A stretch of 64,000 bases of DNA from Candidatus Eiseniibacteriota bacterium (GTDB lineage: Bacteria; Eisenbacteria; RBG-16-71-46; CAIMUX01), in assembly GCA_020633975.1 (NCBI GenBank), contig JACKCR010000013.1, forward strand, positions 43,967 to 107,966, in the 5' to 3' direction. The translations under genes and the position numbers were made by a program. The notes under the pieces are model-generated. The model did not search any database, was not told where the DNA came from, and was given only the letters and a program-made list of their open reading frames with translations. Shown here piece after piece: positions 23,758 through 31,370 of the stretch (the stretch's first letter is position 1; every line of letters starts with the position of its first letter).

Positions 23758-25026
23758 ATGTCGGATTCGATCCAGCGTACCTCGGACGGCTCGTCTAGGG
23801 ACGGCTCAGCCAATCACGGCCGCACTGCGAACGGCCCTGCGACGCCCGGCCTCCCGTCCTCCGGACAGCCCAAGTTCCGCACCGGCCTCGTCGCCTCGGT
23901 CGCGGCAGCGCACTTCCTTCACGACGTGGGGTCGGCTCTCCTGGCGCCGCTCTTGCCGCTCCTCATCGGCAAACTGTCTCTGTCGCTCTTCCTCGCGAGC
24001 ACGCTGACCGTCTTCATGCAGCTGCCGTCGATCTTCAACCCGTTCCTCGGCGTCTTCGTGGACCGGAAGCACTGGCAACGTCCCCTCCTCGTGCTCGCTC
24101 CGGGAATGACCGGAGTGTTGCTCTGCCTCGTGGGGTTGGCTCCTGACTACGCGGCGCTTGTCGTCATTCTCCTCGTGGCCGGATGCAGCGTTGCGGCGAT
24201 CCATGTGGCGGGCCCGGTGTTGGTCCATCGGTTCTCTGGCCCATCTGTTGGGCGTGGAATGAGTTTCTTCATGGTTGGCGGCGAACTCGCCCGAACGGTG
24301 GGGCCGCTCGTCGCGGTGCAAGCGGTCTCGAGTTTCGGACTCGCGGGGATTTGGAAGCTCGCCCCGGTCGCGGCGCTTTCCTCGCTGCTGCTCGCGCGTA
24401 CGATTCCACCGGTGGAAGTGCCGACCGACCGCGAACCGCCGCTGTCGCTCCCGGCGCTGTTGCGTCGGATGAGCGGGCTCTTCACCGCAGTGATCGGGAT
24501 CCTCTTGGCGCGCGCCTTCATGGTCGGCGCGCTCACCACCTTCCTTCCGACCTACATCTACGGGAAGGGACAGGGGCTCTGGATCGCGAACGTCTCACTC
24601 TCGATCCTGGAGCTGGGTGGAGTGGTCGGTGCACTTCTCTCTGGCACCCTGAGCGATCACTGGGGACGACGGAACGTGCTCTTCGTCGCCGTCGTGTTGT
24701 CGCCGATCCTCATGCTGTTGTTCCTCGCGACCGACGGCCCGGTTCGCCTCGGCGTCCTGGCCGTGCTCGGGCTCGTCACGCTCTCGACGACTCCGGTCCT
24801 CATGGCGCTCGTCGTGGAGAGTTCGGGCTCGAGCCCGGCCGCGGCCACGGGCACGTTCATGATGATCAGCTTCGCACTTCGTTCGCTCATCACGCTGCTC
24901 GTGGGAGCGGCAGGGGACTTGTTCGGGCTGGACGCGACGTATGTTGGGTGTGCGGTGCTCGCTTCGCTGGGCCTGCCGTTCGTGTTTCGGTTGCCGAAGA
25001 AGTCGGTGTGGAGCGCCGGGAACTAG
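23758..25026 (+). CDS. MFS transporter, Fsr-like
   Basis: 422 residues with about 12 hydrophobic helices after a 40-residue hydrophilic N-terminus. The first helix pair is FLHDVGSALLAPLLPLLIGK, then TLTVFMQLPSIFNPFLGVFV with the MFS loop DRKHWQRP; the repeat half has GTLSDHWGRRNVLF. The 'HFxxDxxxALLxPLLPxL' opening is characteristic of the Fsr (fosmidomycin resistance) branch of MFS efflux proteins. It is predicted as an inner-membrane proton-coupled exporter; the substrate cannot be inferred. Its stop codon overlaps the convergent EEP gene's stop by 4 bases. Confidence 0.85.
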   Translation: MSDSIQRTSDGSSRDGSANHGRTANGPATPGLPSSGQPKFRTGLVASVAAAHFLHDVGSALLAPLLPLLIGKLSLSLFLASTLTVFMQLPSIFNPFLGVFVDRKHWQRPLLVLAPGMTGVLLCLVGLAPDYAALVVILLVAGCSVAAIHVAGPVLVHRFSGPSVGRGMSFFMVGGELARTVGPLVAVQAVSSFGLAGIWKLAPVAALSSLLLARTIPPVEVPTDREPPLSLPALLRRMSGLFTAVIGILLARAFMVGALTTFLPTYIYGKGQGLWIANVSLSILELGGVVGALLSGTLSDHWGRRNVLFVAVVLSPILMLLFLATDGPVRLGVLAVLGLVTLSTTPVLMALVVESSGSSPAAATGTFMMISFALRSLITLLVGAAGDLFGLDATYVGCAVLASLGLPFVFRLPKKSVWSAGN

Positions 25027-25880
25027 AAGCGGATCGAGGCCGTCACCGCGAAGTGGTCGGAAACAGAGCGTCCTTCCGGAAGGAAGAAGTCGATGTCCGC
25101 TGCCAGTACCTTCGTTCCCGGCGCGACCATGATGTAGTCGATCTTGGCCCCGCTCTTCTCGCCTCGGAAGCTGTTGAAGGTCCCGACTTCCTCGGCATTG
25201 GAATGAAGGCCGCGGAAGGTGTCGACCATCGGAACCGGCGTCTTCGCTCCGTCGTTCTCGCCCTTCAGGTACTGCAGTGGCGGACTGTTCTCGGCAGCGT
25301 TGAAGTCACCGGTCAGTACGAACGGGGCGCCGGGCTTGCGTTCCGCGATCCGCTTCGTGATCAGGCGGACGCCGTTCAGCCGTGCCTCTGCGGACTGATG
25401 GTCGAGGTGGGTGTTGTAGTGGTAGAAGGTCATCCCGGTCTCTCTGTCCTCGAGCCGCGCCCACGTGCAGATGCGGACGCAGGCACTGCCCCAGTCCTGG
25501 GATCTCTTCTCCGGCGTGTCGGAGAGCCAGAACGTGCCTGACTCGAGCAGGTCGTACTCCCGTTCGTCGTAGAGGATGCAGGAGTACTCTCCGGCTGTCT
25601 CACCGTCACGGCCGATGCCGACCTCACCGTATTGCGGCAAGGCGCTCCGGATCTCGTCGATCTGGAATCGCAGCGCTTCTTGCAGACCGAGAACACCCGG
25701 GCTCTGTTGCCGCAGCTGATCGATCATCAGCTCTCGCCGGTTGCTCCACGAGTTGTCGCCGTCGTCGGCCGTTCCGTAGCGGATGTTGTAGGACATCACC
25801 CGTACGTCCTGCGCCTGCGCGGACGCGAACGTCAGCACAAGGAGCACTACGTGCATGAGGATCGAGCGTATCGTCGACAT
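25023..25880 (-). CDS. Secreted endonuclease/exonuclease/phosphatase-family hydrolase
   Basis: 285 residues from the ATG at 25880, which sits 5 bases after GGAGG and yields a signal peptide (MSTIRSILMHVVLLVLTFAS, cleavage after AQA). The EEP fold is clear: VMSYNIRYG, VLGLQEAL with metal-binding Glu, YHYNTHLDH, FVLTGDFNA and the terminal GRSVSDHFAV with the catalytic Asp-His. Such secreted members cleave phosphodiesters in nucleic acids, sphingomyelin or inositol phosphates; the closest pattern is the generic 'endonuclease/exonuclease/phosphatase family protein' of Bacteroidetes-type genomes. It is divergent from the protease gene at 25995. Confidence 0.87.
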   Translation of the reverse strand: MSTIRSILMHVVLLVLTFASAQAQDVRVMSYNIRYGTADDGDNSWSNRRELMIDQLRQQSPGVLGLQEALRFQIDEIRSALPQYGEVGIGRDGETAGEYSCILYDEREYDLLESGTFWLSDTPEKRSQDWGSACVRICTWARLEDRETGMTFYHYNTHLDHQSAEARLNGVRLITKRIAERKPGAPFVLTGDFNAAENSPPLQYLKGENDGAKTPVPMVDTFRGLHSNAEEVGTFNSFRGEKSGAKIDYIMVAPGTKVLAADIDFFLPEGRSVSDHFAVTASIRF

Positions 25881-25954
25881 CCGTTCCTCCATGAGGGGAA
25901 GCCTGCTGGTCTTCCGCGTTCCGACGGTCCCTACCGTCTTCATCCTAGTCCATC

Positions 25955-25994
25955 CACCATCGACCCGGGCCACCTCCGTGCTAGCATTCTCCGC
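25955..25994 (+). promoter_or_regulatory. Putative leaderless promoter of the retropepsin-like gene
   Basis: CCGTGCTAGCATTCTCCGC directly precedes ATGCGACCA. The same layout, CCGTGCTAGACTTCCTCGA then ATGCGGCCA, precedes the gene at 30230. There is no ribosome site in either, so transcription probably begins at or next to the ATG, with TAGCAT as the -10 element. Confidence 0.45.
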
Positions 25995-27341
25995 ATGCGA
26001 CCATCCGCTCGGGTTCGCCGACGAGGAGCGCGCGGCTGCGCCTCATCCCCCGGCGCTCCATTCGTCGTCCTTCTCTCCCTGGGCAGCCTGCTGGCCACGT
26101 TTGCCCCTGCCCAGTCGTCGACGTTACCGGCCCGCTCCCAATCGATCGACGTGATCGAGGATGGACACCTGAGACGAGGCTACTGGTACGCAGATCCCGG
26201 AGTCGCGCTCGACACGTACGTCGCGCGCCGTACTCAGGCGACGCGATCCGTCGAGTTCCGGAGTGACCTCGGCTCTCTCGTGTTCGAGGTGGCGCCGGAC
26301 ACTACGATCGATTTCGTAGTCGTACTCGAAGACGGGCGCCGCTGTCAGACGAGGATCACCGCGCCCAGGCGGGGTACTGTGTGGACCGATCCGGCCGTGC
26401 CCTGCGTCATCCCGTTCCGACTGGGAGACGACAACAAGATCCACATCGAAGGGACGATCGAAGGCTCACCGCCCCTCGACCTGATGTTCGACACAGGTGC
26501 GGACACCGTCGTCCTCTATCCCTCGGGACTCGCCAAGGTCGGCACGCTGCCGATCGACGGAACGATCGAGAACGCCGGGTTCAGCGGCACGGTTCGGCGG
26601 GAGACGAGCAGTGACATTCGGATCTCGATCGCAGGGCTCGAGTGGGACCACGAGCAGGTCATGGTCGTCGAGCAACAGGTCGAGCGCGTGGACGGTATCG
26701 TCGGATGGGTGCTCTTCGAGGACAAGGTGCTCGACATCGACTTCGGGCGTAGCGAGATCACGGTCCGGAATCAGCTGCCCGAGTCGATCGACGACTATGC
26801 GCGCCTACCCTTCGAGTACCGCGGTTCGCTCCCCTACGTGGCGATCGGATGGAACGACGCGCCATCCCGAGGCGCGTTCGTGGTCGATACAGGTTCGAGC
26901 GCGAGTCTGCACGTCACGCGGGCGTTTGTGAACTCCGTCGCCCCCTCCGGCGGCTTGACGACTCTCGGTACGAGTCGATCGGGCGGGCTCGGGGGCGGAC
27001 GCCAGACGAGCGATGTCGTATCGGTCCCATCGATCAGTCTAGGAGGTCTCCGGATCGCCGACATACCGGTCCATGTCGCGCGCTCGGGAGGCGCGCCGGG
27101 CGACGCGGCCGGCACGCTAGGGATGGACCTCCTCCAGCGATTCTCGATCGTCCTCGACTCGAAGGGCGACGCACTCTTTCTCCGTCCGGGGCCGCTCTTC
27201 GACACGCCCTTTCAGACCGACTGGACCCCCCGTTGGGTGCGGCCCTTGATCGCAACGGTTTCGGGAGCCTTGCTCGCCGTCGTCCTGGGGATCCTCATCG
27301 CGCGTCGGCGACGCCTTCGGGCGACCCAGTCCCGGGTCTAG
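25995..27341 (+). CDS. Retropepsin-like aspartyl protease with C-terminal membrane anchor
   Basis: 448 residues from ATG 25995. A signal-like helix (FVVLLSLGSLLATFAPAQSS, about 24-43) follows a basic start. Two pepsin/retropepsin half-sites are present: LMFDTGADTVVLYP with Asp166 and FVVDTGSSASLHV with Asp298, each in a repeat of aspartyl-protease strands (GTLGMDLLQRFSIVLD near the end). This is the single-chain bilobal arrangement of PDZ-less bacterial aspartyl proteases. A membrane helix near the C-terminus (PLIATVSGALLAVVLGILIA) followed by RRRRLR anchors it with the protease outside. No ribosome site; probably leaderless. Confidence 0.83.
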   Translation: MRPSARVRRRGARGCASSPGAPFVVLLSLGSLLATFAPAQSSTLPARSQSIDVIEDGHLRRGYWYADPGVALDTYVARRTQATRSVEFRSDLGSLVFEVAPDTTIDFVVVLEDGRRCQTRITAPRRGTVWTDPAVPCVIPFRLGDDNKIHIEGTIEGSPPLDLMFDTGADTVVLYPSGLAKVGTLPIDGTIENAGFSGTVRRETSSDIRISIAGLEWDHEQVMVVEQQVERVDGIVGWVLFEDKVLDIDFGRSEITVRNQLPESIDDYARLPFEYRGSLPYVAIGWNDAPSRGAFVVDTGSSASLHVTRAFVNSVAPSGGLTTLGTSRSGGLGGGRQTSDVVSVPSISLGGLRIADIPVHVARSGGAPGDAAGTLGMDLLQRFSIVLDSKGDALFLRPGPLFDTPFQTDWTPRWVRPLIATVSGALLAVVLGILIARRRRLRATQSRV

Positions 27342-28168
27342 GATCCGCCGAACCTCGTACCCCCTTTACTCTGTTGGCGTTAGGACTCCGAGCCGGGCCG
27401 TGGGCGCTTGCCAAGGCCATGGAAACTGTCTTTGCTCGGGGCTGTGCCGCTGCACAGGCCGTGGCGAATGTTGCTGTCGACCTTGGAGCGGCGCACTTGG
27501 GGTCTCGCGCCCTTTGAGCGGAGGAGTCCGCCACGCAACTGCGGCTGTTCGGTCGCTCCGTGGCTCCCGCGTTGTTGCGCCAGAGCTGGCGACGGTCACT
27601 CGTCGCGGCAGCGCGGCTCGAGCCGCGCCGACCACAGTCGACGGACCGAGTTCCACGCCTGCACTGACGGCCGTCGAGATTGAACGGCCGATTCGAAGCC
27701 GCTCGATTCCCGCCGCAGACCGGGAGCATCTGGTTTGCACGGCTGCGAAGGCGTTGGAGACTCTCTCCGGGCGGAGGGATGCGGCTGCGGTGAGGTGCGG
27801 GCGATGTCGCGGCGACCGTCGAGCCGCTGCGGACGGTTCCTCGAATCCCGACAGCGCCAGTTGGGCCGGTGCGGACAGCCGCGGAAGTTTCGTCGGGCAC
27901 CCCTGCAGCCGCTCGAACCGCGCCGGGAATCCGCGAGGCCGTAGGTGAGCGGCTGCGGTCCCGGCAGAGAGAGTTTCTGAGGCCTTTGCACCGGCCCGGA
28001 CGAAGACACATGTTGTTTTGCAGCGACTTACAACGGCTTCCCAGCTCGGCCCGGACTCTTGCCGGCGTCCAAGGAGCCGCCAGCTCGGCCCCAGCGACAC
28101 TTTCCTCCGAACGGGATGCCGTCGAGAAGGTCATGTCGAGGTTCGTCGGGGCCCCGTGTGCCGGTCCG
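27342..28168. other. Gene-free degenerate GC-rich region
   Basis: About 830 bases with open frames on both strands but no starts with ribosome sites and only Arg/Ala/Ser-rich translations. On the minus strand near 27985-28030 short motifs recur (CGCTGCAAGTCG, CGGTGCAAAGGC, about 42 bases apart), suggesting old repeats. I find no gene. Confidence 0.5.
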
Positions 28169-28282
28169 AAGTGGCCCGCCGCTGGCGAGGGGTTCGCTAT
28201 GAATGAGTCTCGGCGCCGAGACTCGCCGTCGAGATAAGCCGCTCGGCGACGAGGTAGGCTGCAAATCAGTCTCAGCGCCGAG
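28169..28282 (+). repeat. Dispersed palindromic repeat, two units (5' exon of the intron)
   Basis: Unit one ends in AGTCTCGGCGCCGAGACT (28206-28223). Unit two is CGTCGAGATAAGCCGCTCGG, GACGAGGTAGGCTGCAAATC, then AGTCTCAGCGCCGAGA, where it is cut at 28282 by the group II intron. Confidence 0.85.
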
Positions 28283-28668
28283 AGTGTGCCGTGCAAGCCG
28301 TACCCTGCCACGGTTGGGACCGAGTGTTGCGCTCGAGCGGGTGATCGTCTCGGGTGAAGCGTACACGGGGATCCTGCAGGCTCTGTCATTGAAGCCCCGC
28401 AATCTGGGAAGTAGCGAGGAGCCGACGCCGTTCTCGGGGCGGAAGGCAAACTCTCGGCGTGCCGGGTCGAGCCGAGGCCTCAGCCGGGGTCGGGGCAGAG
28501 CATGTGGTATGGGGTGGTCAGGAACACGGGAGAGTCTCGCTTCTGGCGGAACGGAGAGAGTCGCCGAAGACTCCGCGAACGACCTGAGTTCCAGACGTTG
28601 GAGCGAGGACGGGAACAGGGCGTCACGTGGTCAGGTCCGCAAACCCAGAGCGGGACTGACGGCAGGAG

Positions 28669-29972
28669 ATGTCGGGCCGGCATAGTACCGAGGAAGGAAA
28701 CCAACCCACGGGCCCGTGGAGAGGCCGAGCCGGATGGGGAACCGGAGGAGGAAAGACCATGGGGACCAGAGCTCCCAGACGGTGTCCACGCGACCCGAAG
28801 GATAGAAGAACTGGCTCAGAGGCGGCCGAAGATGGCGCTGACGACCGGGTCACTACATCGATATGGGTGGCTACGGAAGGAGCGGACGCGCCGAGACGGT
28901 GCAGTGGGTGGACGGTCAGACGGCGGAGGTACGAGCGGGATCTCGAGGAGCTGCAAGATCTTCTCGGCCGTTCAAGACCGGCAGCACACGCCCCGGTGAA
29001 GCGGGTATGTTCGAGGCAGACGGATCGCCGAGACCGATCAGGATCCGACGTCGAGGACAAGATCCTGCAGCGAGCGGTCGCGATGGTGCTGGAGACGATC
29101 TACGAGCAGGATTTTCTGGACTGCTCTACGGATCCGACCGGGACGTTCGGCCCCAGCGATCAGGCCTGGAACAGCTGGATGACGCGTCGGGAGGAGGCTG
29201 GTGATCGAACTCGACATCAGGCTTCGATCATCTAGACCATCGCCATCTCGGGCTTTCTGGACCACGGACGAGACGGTGCTCCGTCGTACGATCCACAAGT
29301 GGCTGGCCGGGTTCTCAGATGGGCAGTGCGCGACGAAGGAGGACCCCGGTGGTGTGGTCTCCGTCCTGGCGAACATCTATCTCCATGAGTGCTCGATCTC
29401 TGTTCCCGGGAGGTTCTTCCTCGGTTGTCGGAGATCGATCCTCGTTCGCTATGCGGACGATGCGATCCTCGGTTCGCTTCGAGTCTGATGCCGCAGGGTC
29501 TTGCGACGCTCCCGAAACGTTCGAGCGGTTCGGTCTCGTCTCATCCGGAAGACCGCCTGCTTCCGTTCCACCTCCGCGTGCAGGAGGCCCCAGAACGAGG
29601 CCGGGGACGACGTTCGACTTCCTCGGCTTCGTTCACCTGGCGCGTACCGAACCGGAGGCACCTGTGCAACCGACGCTTCGTCCGGTTGCATCGATCGCTT
29701 GTGATCTCTCGGAATGGTGCCGACGACATCGACACCTTCCGATCCGCACATCGTCCTCTGCCGCAGCTCCGCGGGCACTATGCTACTACGGCATGAGCGG
29801 TAACGCTCGGCTGTCGCGCTTGCCTGGCGACTCGCTCCTGGTGAAGTGGCTCCGGCGTCGATCCCAGCGCACCCGCATCACGTGGCGTCGTTGGGCTCTT
29901 CTCCGTGAACGCTTCCCCCTTCCAGCTGCGCGGATCGTACACCGACTCTTCCCGTCCGTGTCGAATCCCTGA
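28669..29972 (+). pseudogene. Group II intron reverse transcriptase/maturase, frameshifted
   Basis: The familiar intron-ORF start MSGRHSTEEGNQP begins at 28669. Family blocks follow in shifting frames: RRPKMALTTGSLHRYGWLRK, then EDKILQRAVAMVLETIYEQD, LEQLDDASGGGW, VLRRTIHKWLAGF, GGVVSVLANIYLHE, the catalytic VRYADDAIL, then FDFLGFVHLARTEPE and the C-terminal CYYGMSGNARL and RERFPLPAARIVHRLFPSV. Canonical relatives read these as one protein of about 420 residues. I count at least four frame changes and one stop, with the YADD box itself intact. Non-functional. Confidence 0.85.
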
Positions 29973-29978
29973 TCTGAG

Positions 29979-30048
29979 GAGCCGGATGCGGGAAATCTGC
30001 ACGTCCGGATCTGTGGGAGGGGTAGGTGTCTTCGGATGCCTCCCCTAT
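29979..30048 (+). ncRNA. Group II intron domains V and VI
   Basis: Domain V: GAGCCGGATGCG, GGAAATC, TGCACGTCCGGATC, matching the canonical GAGCCGUAUGCG...GCACGUACGGUUC hairpin with the AGC catalytic triad and compensatory changes (U-A to G-C). Domain VI: GGGAGGGGTAGGTGTC, loop TTCG, GATGCCTCCCCTATCCC, with A30047 unpaired. Confidence 0.85.
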
Positions 30049-30054
30049 CCCGAC

Positions 30055-30195
30055 CTCGCCGTCGAGACTCGCCGTCGAGATAAGCCGCCCAGCGACGGGA
30101 TAGGCTGCGAGCCAGTCTCGGCGCCGAGACTCATCGTCGAGATAAGCCGCCCAGCGACGGGATAGGCTGCGAATCAGTCTCGGCGCTGAGACTCA
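30055..30195 (+). repeat. Dispersed palindromic repeat, two 62-bp units (3' exon of the intron)
   Basis: Units at 30069-30130 and 30131-30192 are nearly identical: CGTCGAGATAAGCCGCCCAG, CGACGGGATAGGCTGCGA, then palindrome AGTCTCGGCGCCGAGACT (second copy GCTGAGACT). A 13-base partial unit CTCGCCGTCGAGA precedes them at the intron edge. Confidence 0.9.
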
Positions 30196-30229
30196 TCGTC
30201 GACACTGCCGCCGTGCTAGACTTCCTCGA
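30190..30229 (+). promoter_or_regulatory. Putative leaderless promoter
   Basis: GCCGTGCTAGACTTCCTCGA abuts ATGCGGCCA, the same arrangement as before the protease gene at 25995. TAGACT would be the -10 element. Confidence 0.4.
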
Positions 30230-30589
30230 ATGCGGCCATACCTCTTCGTGATACTTCTCCTCCTGGGCAATCTGCTGGCCGCGATTGCTCCTGTCCAGTC
30301 GTCCTCGCTGGTCGACGTACCCTTCGCGCACGACGCGAGCGGGTGGGATCGGTCCGCGCTTCCGGCCGAGGAGCTGGCCACGCTCGAGCCGTGGACCGGA
30401 TCCATCTCGGAGACGGATCCTTCCCGGCAGTGGAAGTTCCACCCAGCGCCTCCGGCCTTAGCCCCGCGCCACGACTCTGCGTCGCCGGCGCGCGTTGCGG
30501 CCCCGGCCTCCGGCGCCGGCATCGGCCGACCCTCAGCTCCCTCGCGTCCCGACGCCCCTCGCGCGCCCCCTTCCTGCTCTCTCCTCTAA
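30230..30589 (+). CDS. Hypothetical secreted Pro/Ala-rich protein
   Basis: 119 residues. The signal peptide MRPYLFVILLLLGNLLAAIA is clearly related, at DNA and protein level, to that of the retropepsin-like protein at 25995 (FVVLLSLGSLLATFAPAQSS against FVILLLLGNLLAAIAPVQSS), including the promoter region. The mature part has no similarity to the protease and becomes Pro/Ala/Ser-rich low complexity with a final CSLL. It could be a real small secreted protein or the leader of a truncated paralogue that reads into unrelated sequence. No ribosome site; leaderless initiation is assumed. Confidence 0.4.
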   Translation: MRPYLFVILLLLGNLLAAIAPVQSSSLVDVPFAHDASGWDRSALPAEELATLEPWTGSISETDPSRQWKFHPAPPALAPRHDSASPARVAAPASGAGIGRPSAPSRPDAPRAPPSCSLL

Positions 30590-30692
30590 CCGAGTCGCTC
30601 CATCTGACTCCGGGATCGATCGGATCCCGCGAGTTGCTCCAACGACACGCATTCCGGGGTCACGCAAAGCCGGACCTCAGGAGGAGATTGCA

Positions 30693-30845
30693 ATGTCCAA
30701 TCAGATCGAAACGACCGAGCCCGTGATCACCAAGACCCAGTTCACCCGCCCGTCCTGGGCGCAGAGGCACGCGGGGACCGTCATGCTGCTGGCTCTCGGC
30801 GGGATGTTCCTGGTGGTGATCGTGGTCGAGGCGCTGCGGCGCTGA
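30693..30845 (+). CDS. Small single-pass membrane protein (50 residues)
   Basis: The ATG at 30693 follows a strong AGGAGGAG site by 7 bases, the best ribosome site in this repeat-rich island. The product is a hydrophilic 28-residue N-terminus (MSNQIETTEPVITKTQFTRP) followed by one membrane helix (GTVMLLALGGMFLVVIVVEA) ending LRR. The positive residues after the helix and the acidic start suggest an N-out orientation. It has no recognisable family. It lies about 100 bases after the secreted hypothetical gene and could share its transcript. Confidence 0.6.
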   Translation: MSNQIETTEPVITKTQFTRPSWAQRHAGTVMLLALGGMFLVVIVVEALRR

Positions 30846-30859
30846 GGCGGAAGCGTTTG

Positions 30860-31030
30860 GGCCGAAGCGTTGACGTAGAGCGAAGGCGATTGGGTGGTGC
30901 TGATGCGTCTACTTGGTGCCGAACGCTCTACGTAGCGCAGAAGTGTCCACGTGGTGCTGAGGTGTCCACGTGGTGCTGAGGTGTCCACGTAGCGCAGAAG
31001 TGTCCACGTCGCGCTGAACGCCTGACGTGG
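30860..31030. repeat. Tandem array of degenerate 19-bp repeats
   Basis: Four clear units of GTGTCCACGTGGTGCTGAG type start at 30943, 30962, 30981 and 31000, preceded by about four weaker ones (GCTCTACGTAGCGCAGAA, GTCTACTTGGTGCCGAA). There are no spacers of constant unique sequence, so it is not a CRISPR array. Confidence 0.8.
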
Positions 31031-31064
31031 GAGGCGGGGGCCGAGGATGTTCGGCTCCCGCCAT

Positions 31065-31157
31065 GACCCGCCGGGCACGGACTACGGTGCACGCTACTCT
31101 CGACGTTGAGAGTCCGCGTCGAGATAACCCCTGCCGGGCACGGGTTACGCTGCTCAT
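31065..31157 (+). repeat. Dispersed palindromic repeat, divergent copy
   Basis: CGCGTCGAGATAACCCCTGC then GGGTTACGCTGCTC matches the unit's promoter-like half. The palindrome before it reads ACTCTCGACGTTGAGAGT: relative to the consensus, the second pair is swapped (G-C to C-G), so the stem is kept though the sequence is not. Confidence 0.7.
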
Positions 31158-31370
31158 GGGACGCACGCCGAATCCCCGAGCAGTCCTCAATGAGGCGAGG
31201 CGGCGGTCGCCGTTGCCGCGGTGGTTGCCAGACGCCTCCCTCGTGTCATACCATCGAAGCCGATTCGACGGAGGCAGTATCGACCGGTTGCTAGTGCGCT
31301 ATCTGCGATGAGGACGAGAGGTGGCCTTGTCCACGCTCGAGCGTACTAACATGAATCCGGAGGTCGCTTC

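Larger units (their letters stand above)
28283..30054 (+). mobile_element. Decayed group II intron (IIC-like) inserted in the dispersed repeat
   Basis: 1772 bases. The 5' end is GTGTG, matching the GUGYG consensus. The 3' end carries domain V (29979-30011), a 2-3 base linker and a domain VI hairpin with a bulged A at 30047, seven bases before the last base, ending in AC as expected. The flanks GCCGAGA and CTCGCCGTCGAGA join to recreate the repeat consensus exactly. Insertion immediately 3' of a stem-loop is the habit of group IIC introns. The encoded reverse transcriptase is frameshifted, so the element can no longer move by itself, although RNA catalysis might persist. Boundaries are inferred by eye. 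Confidence 0.8.

Noticed and set aside
27295-28449. 384-residue minus-strand open frame in the gene-poor region
   Set aside because: Arg/Ser/Pro-rich, no ribosome site, no fold signature; crosses the end of the protease gene and a dispersed repeat.
30055-30195. Possible integron attC sites
   Set aside because: The palindromes are simple, lack the RYYYAAC/GTTRRRY core sites and extrahelical bases, and there is no integrase or cassette array.
30860-31030. Possible CRISPR array
   Set aside because: Units of 19 bp follow each other directly, without unique spacers, and there are no cas genes.
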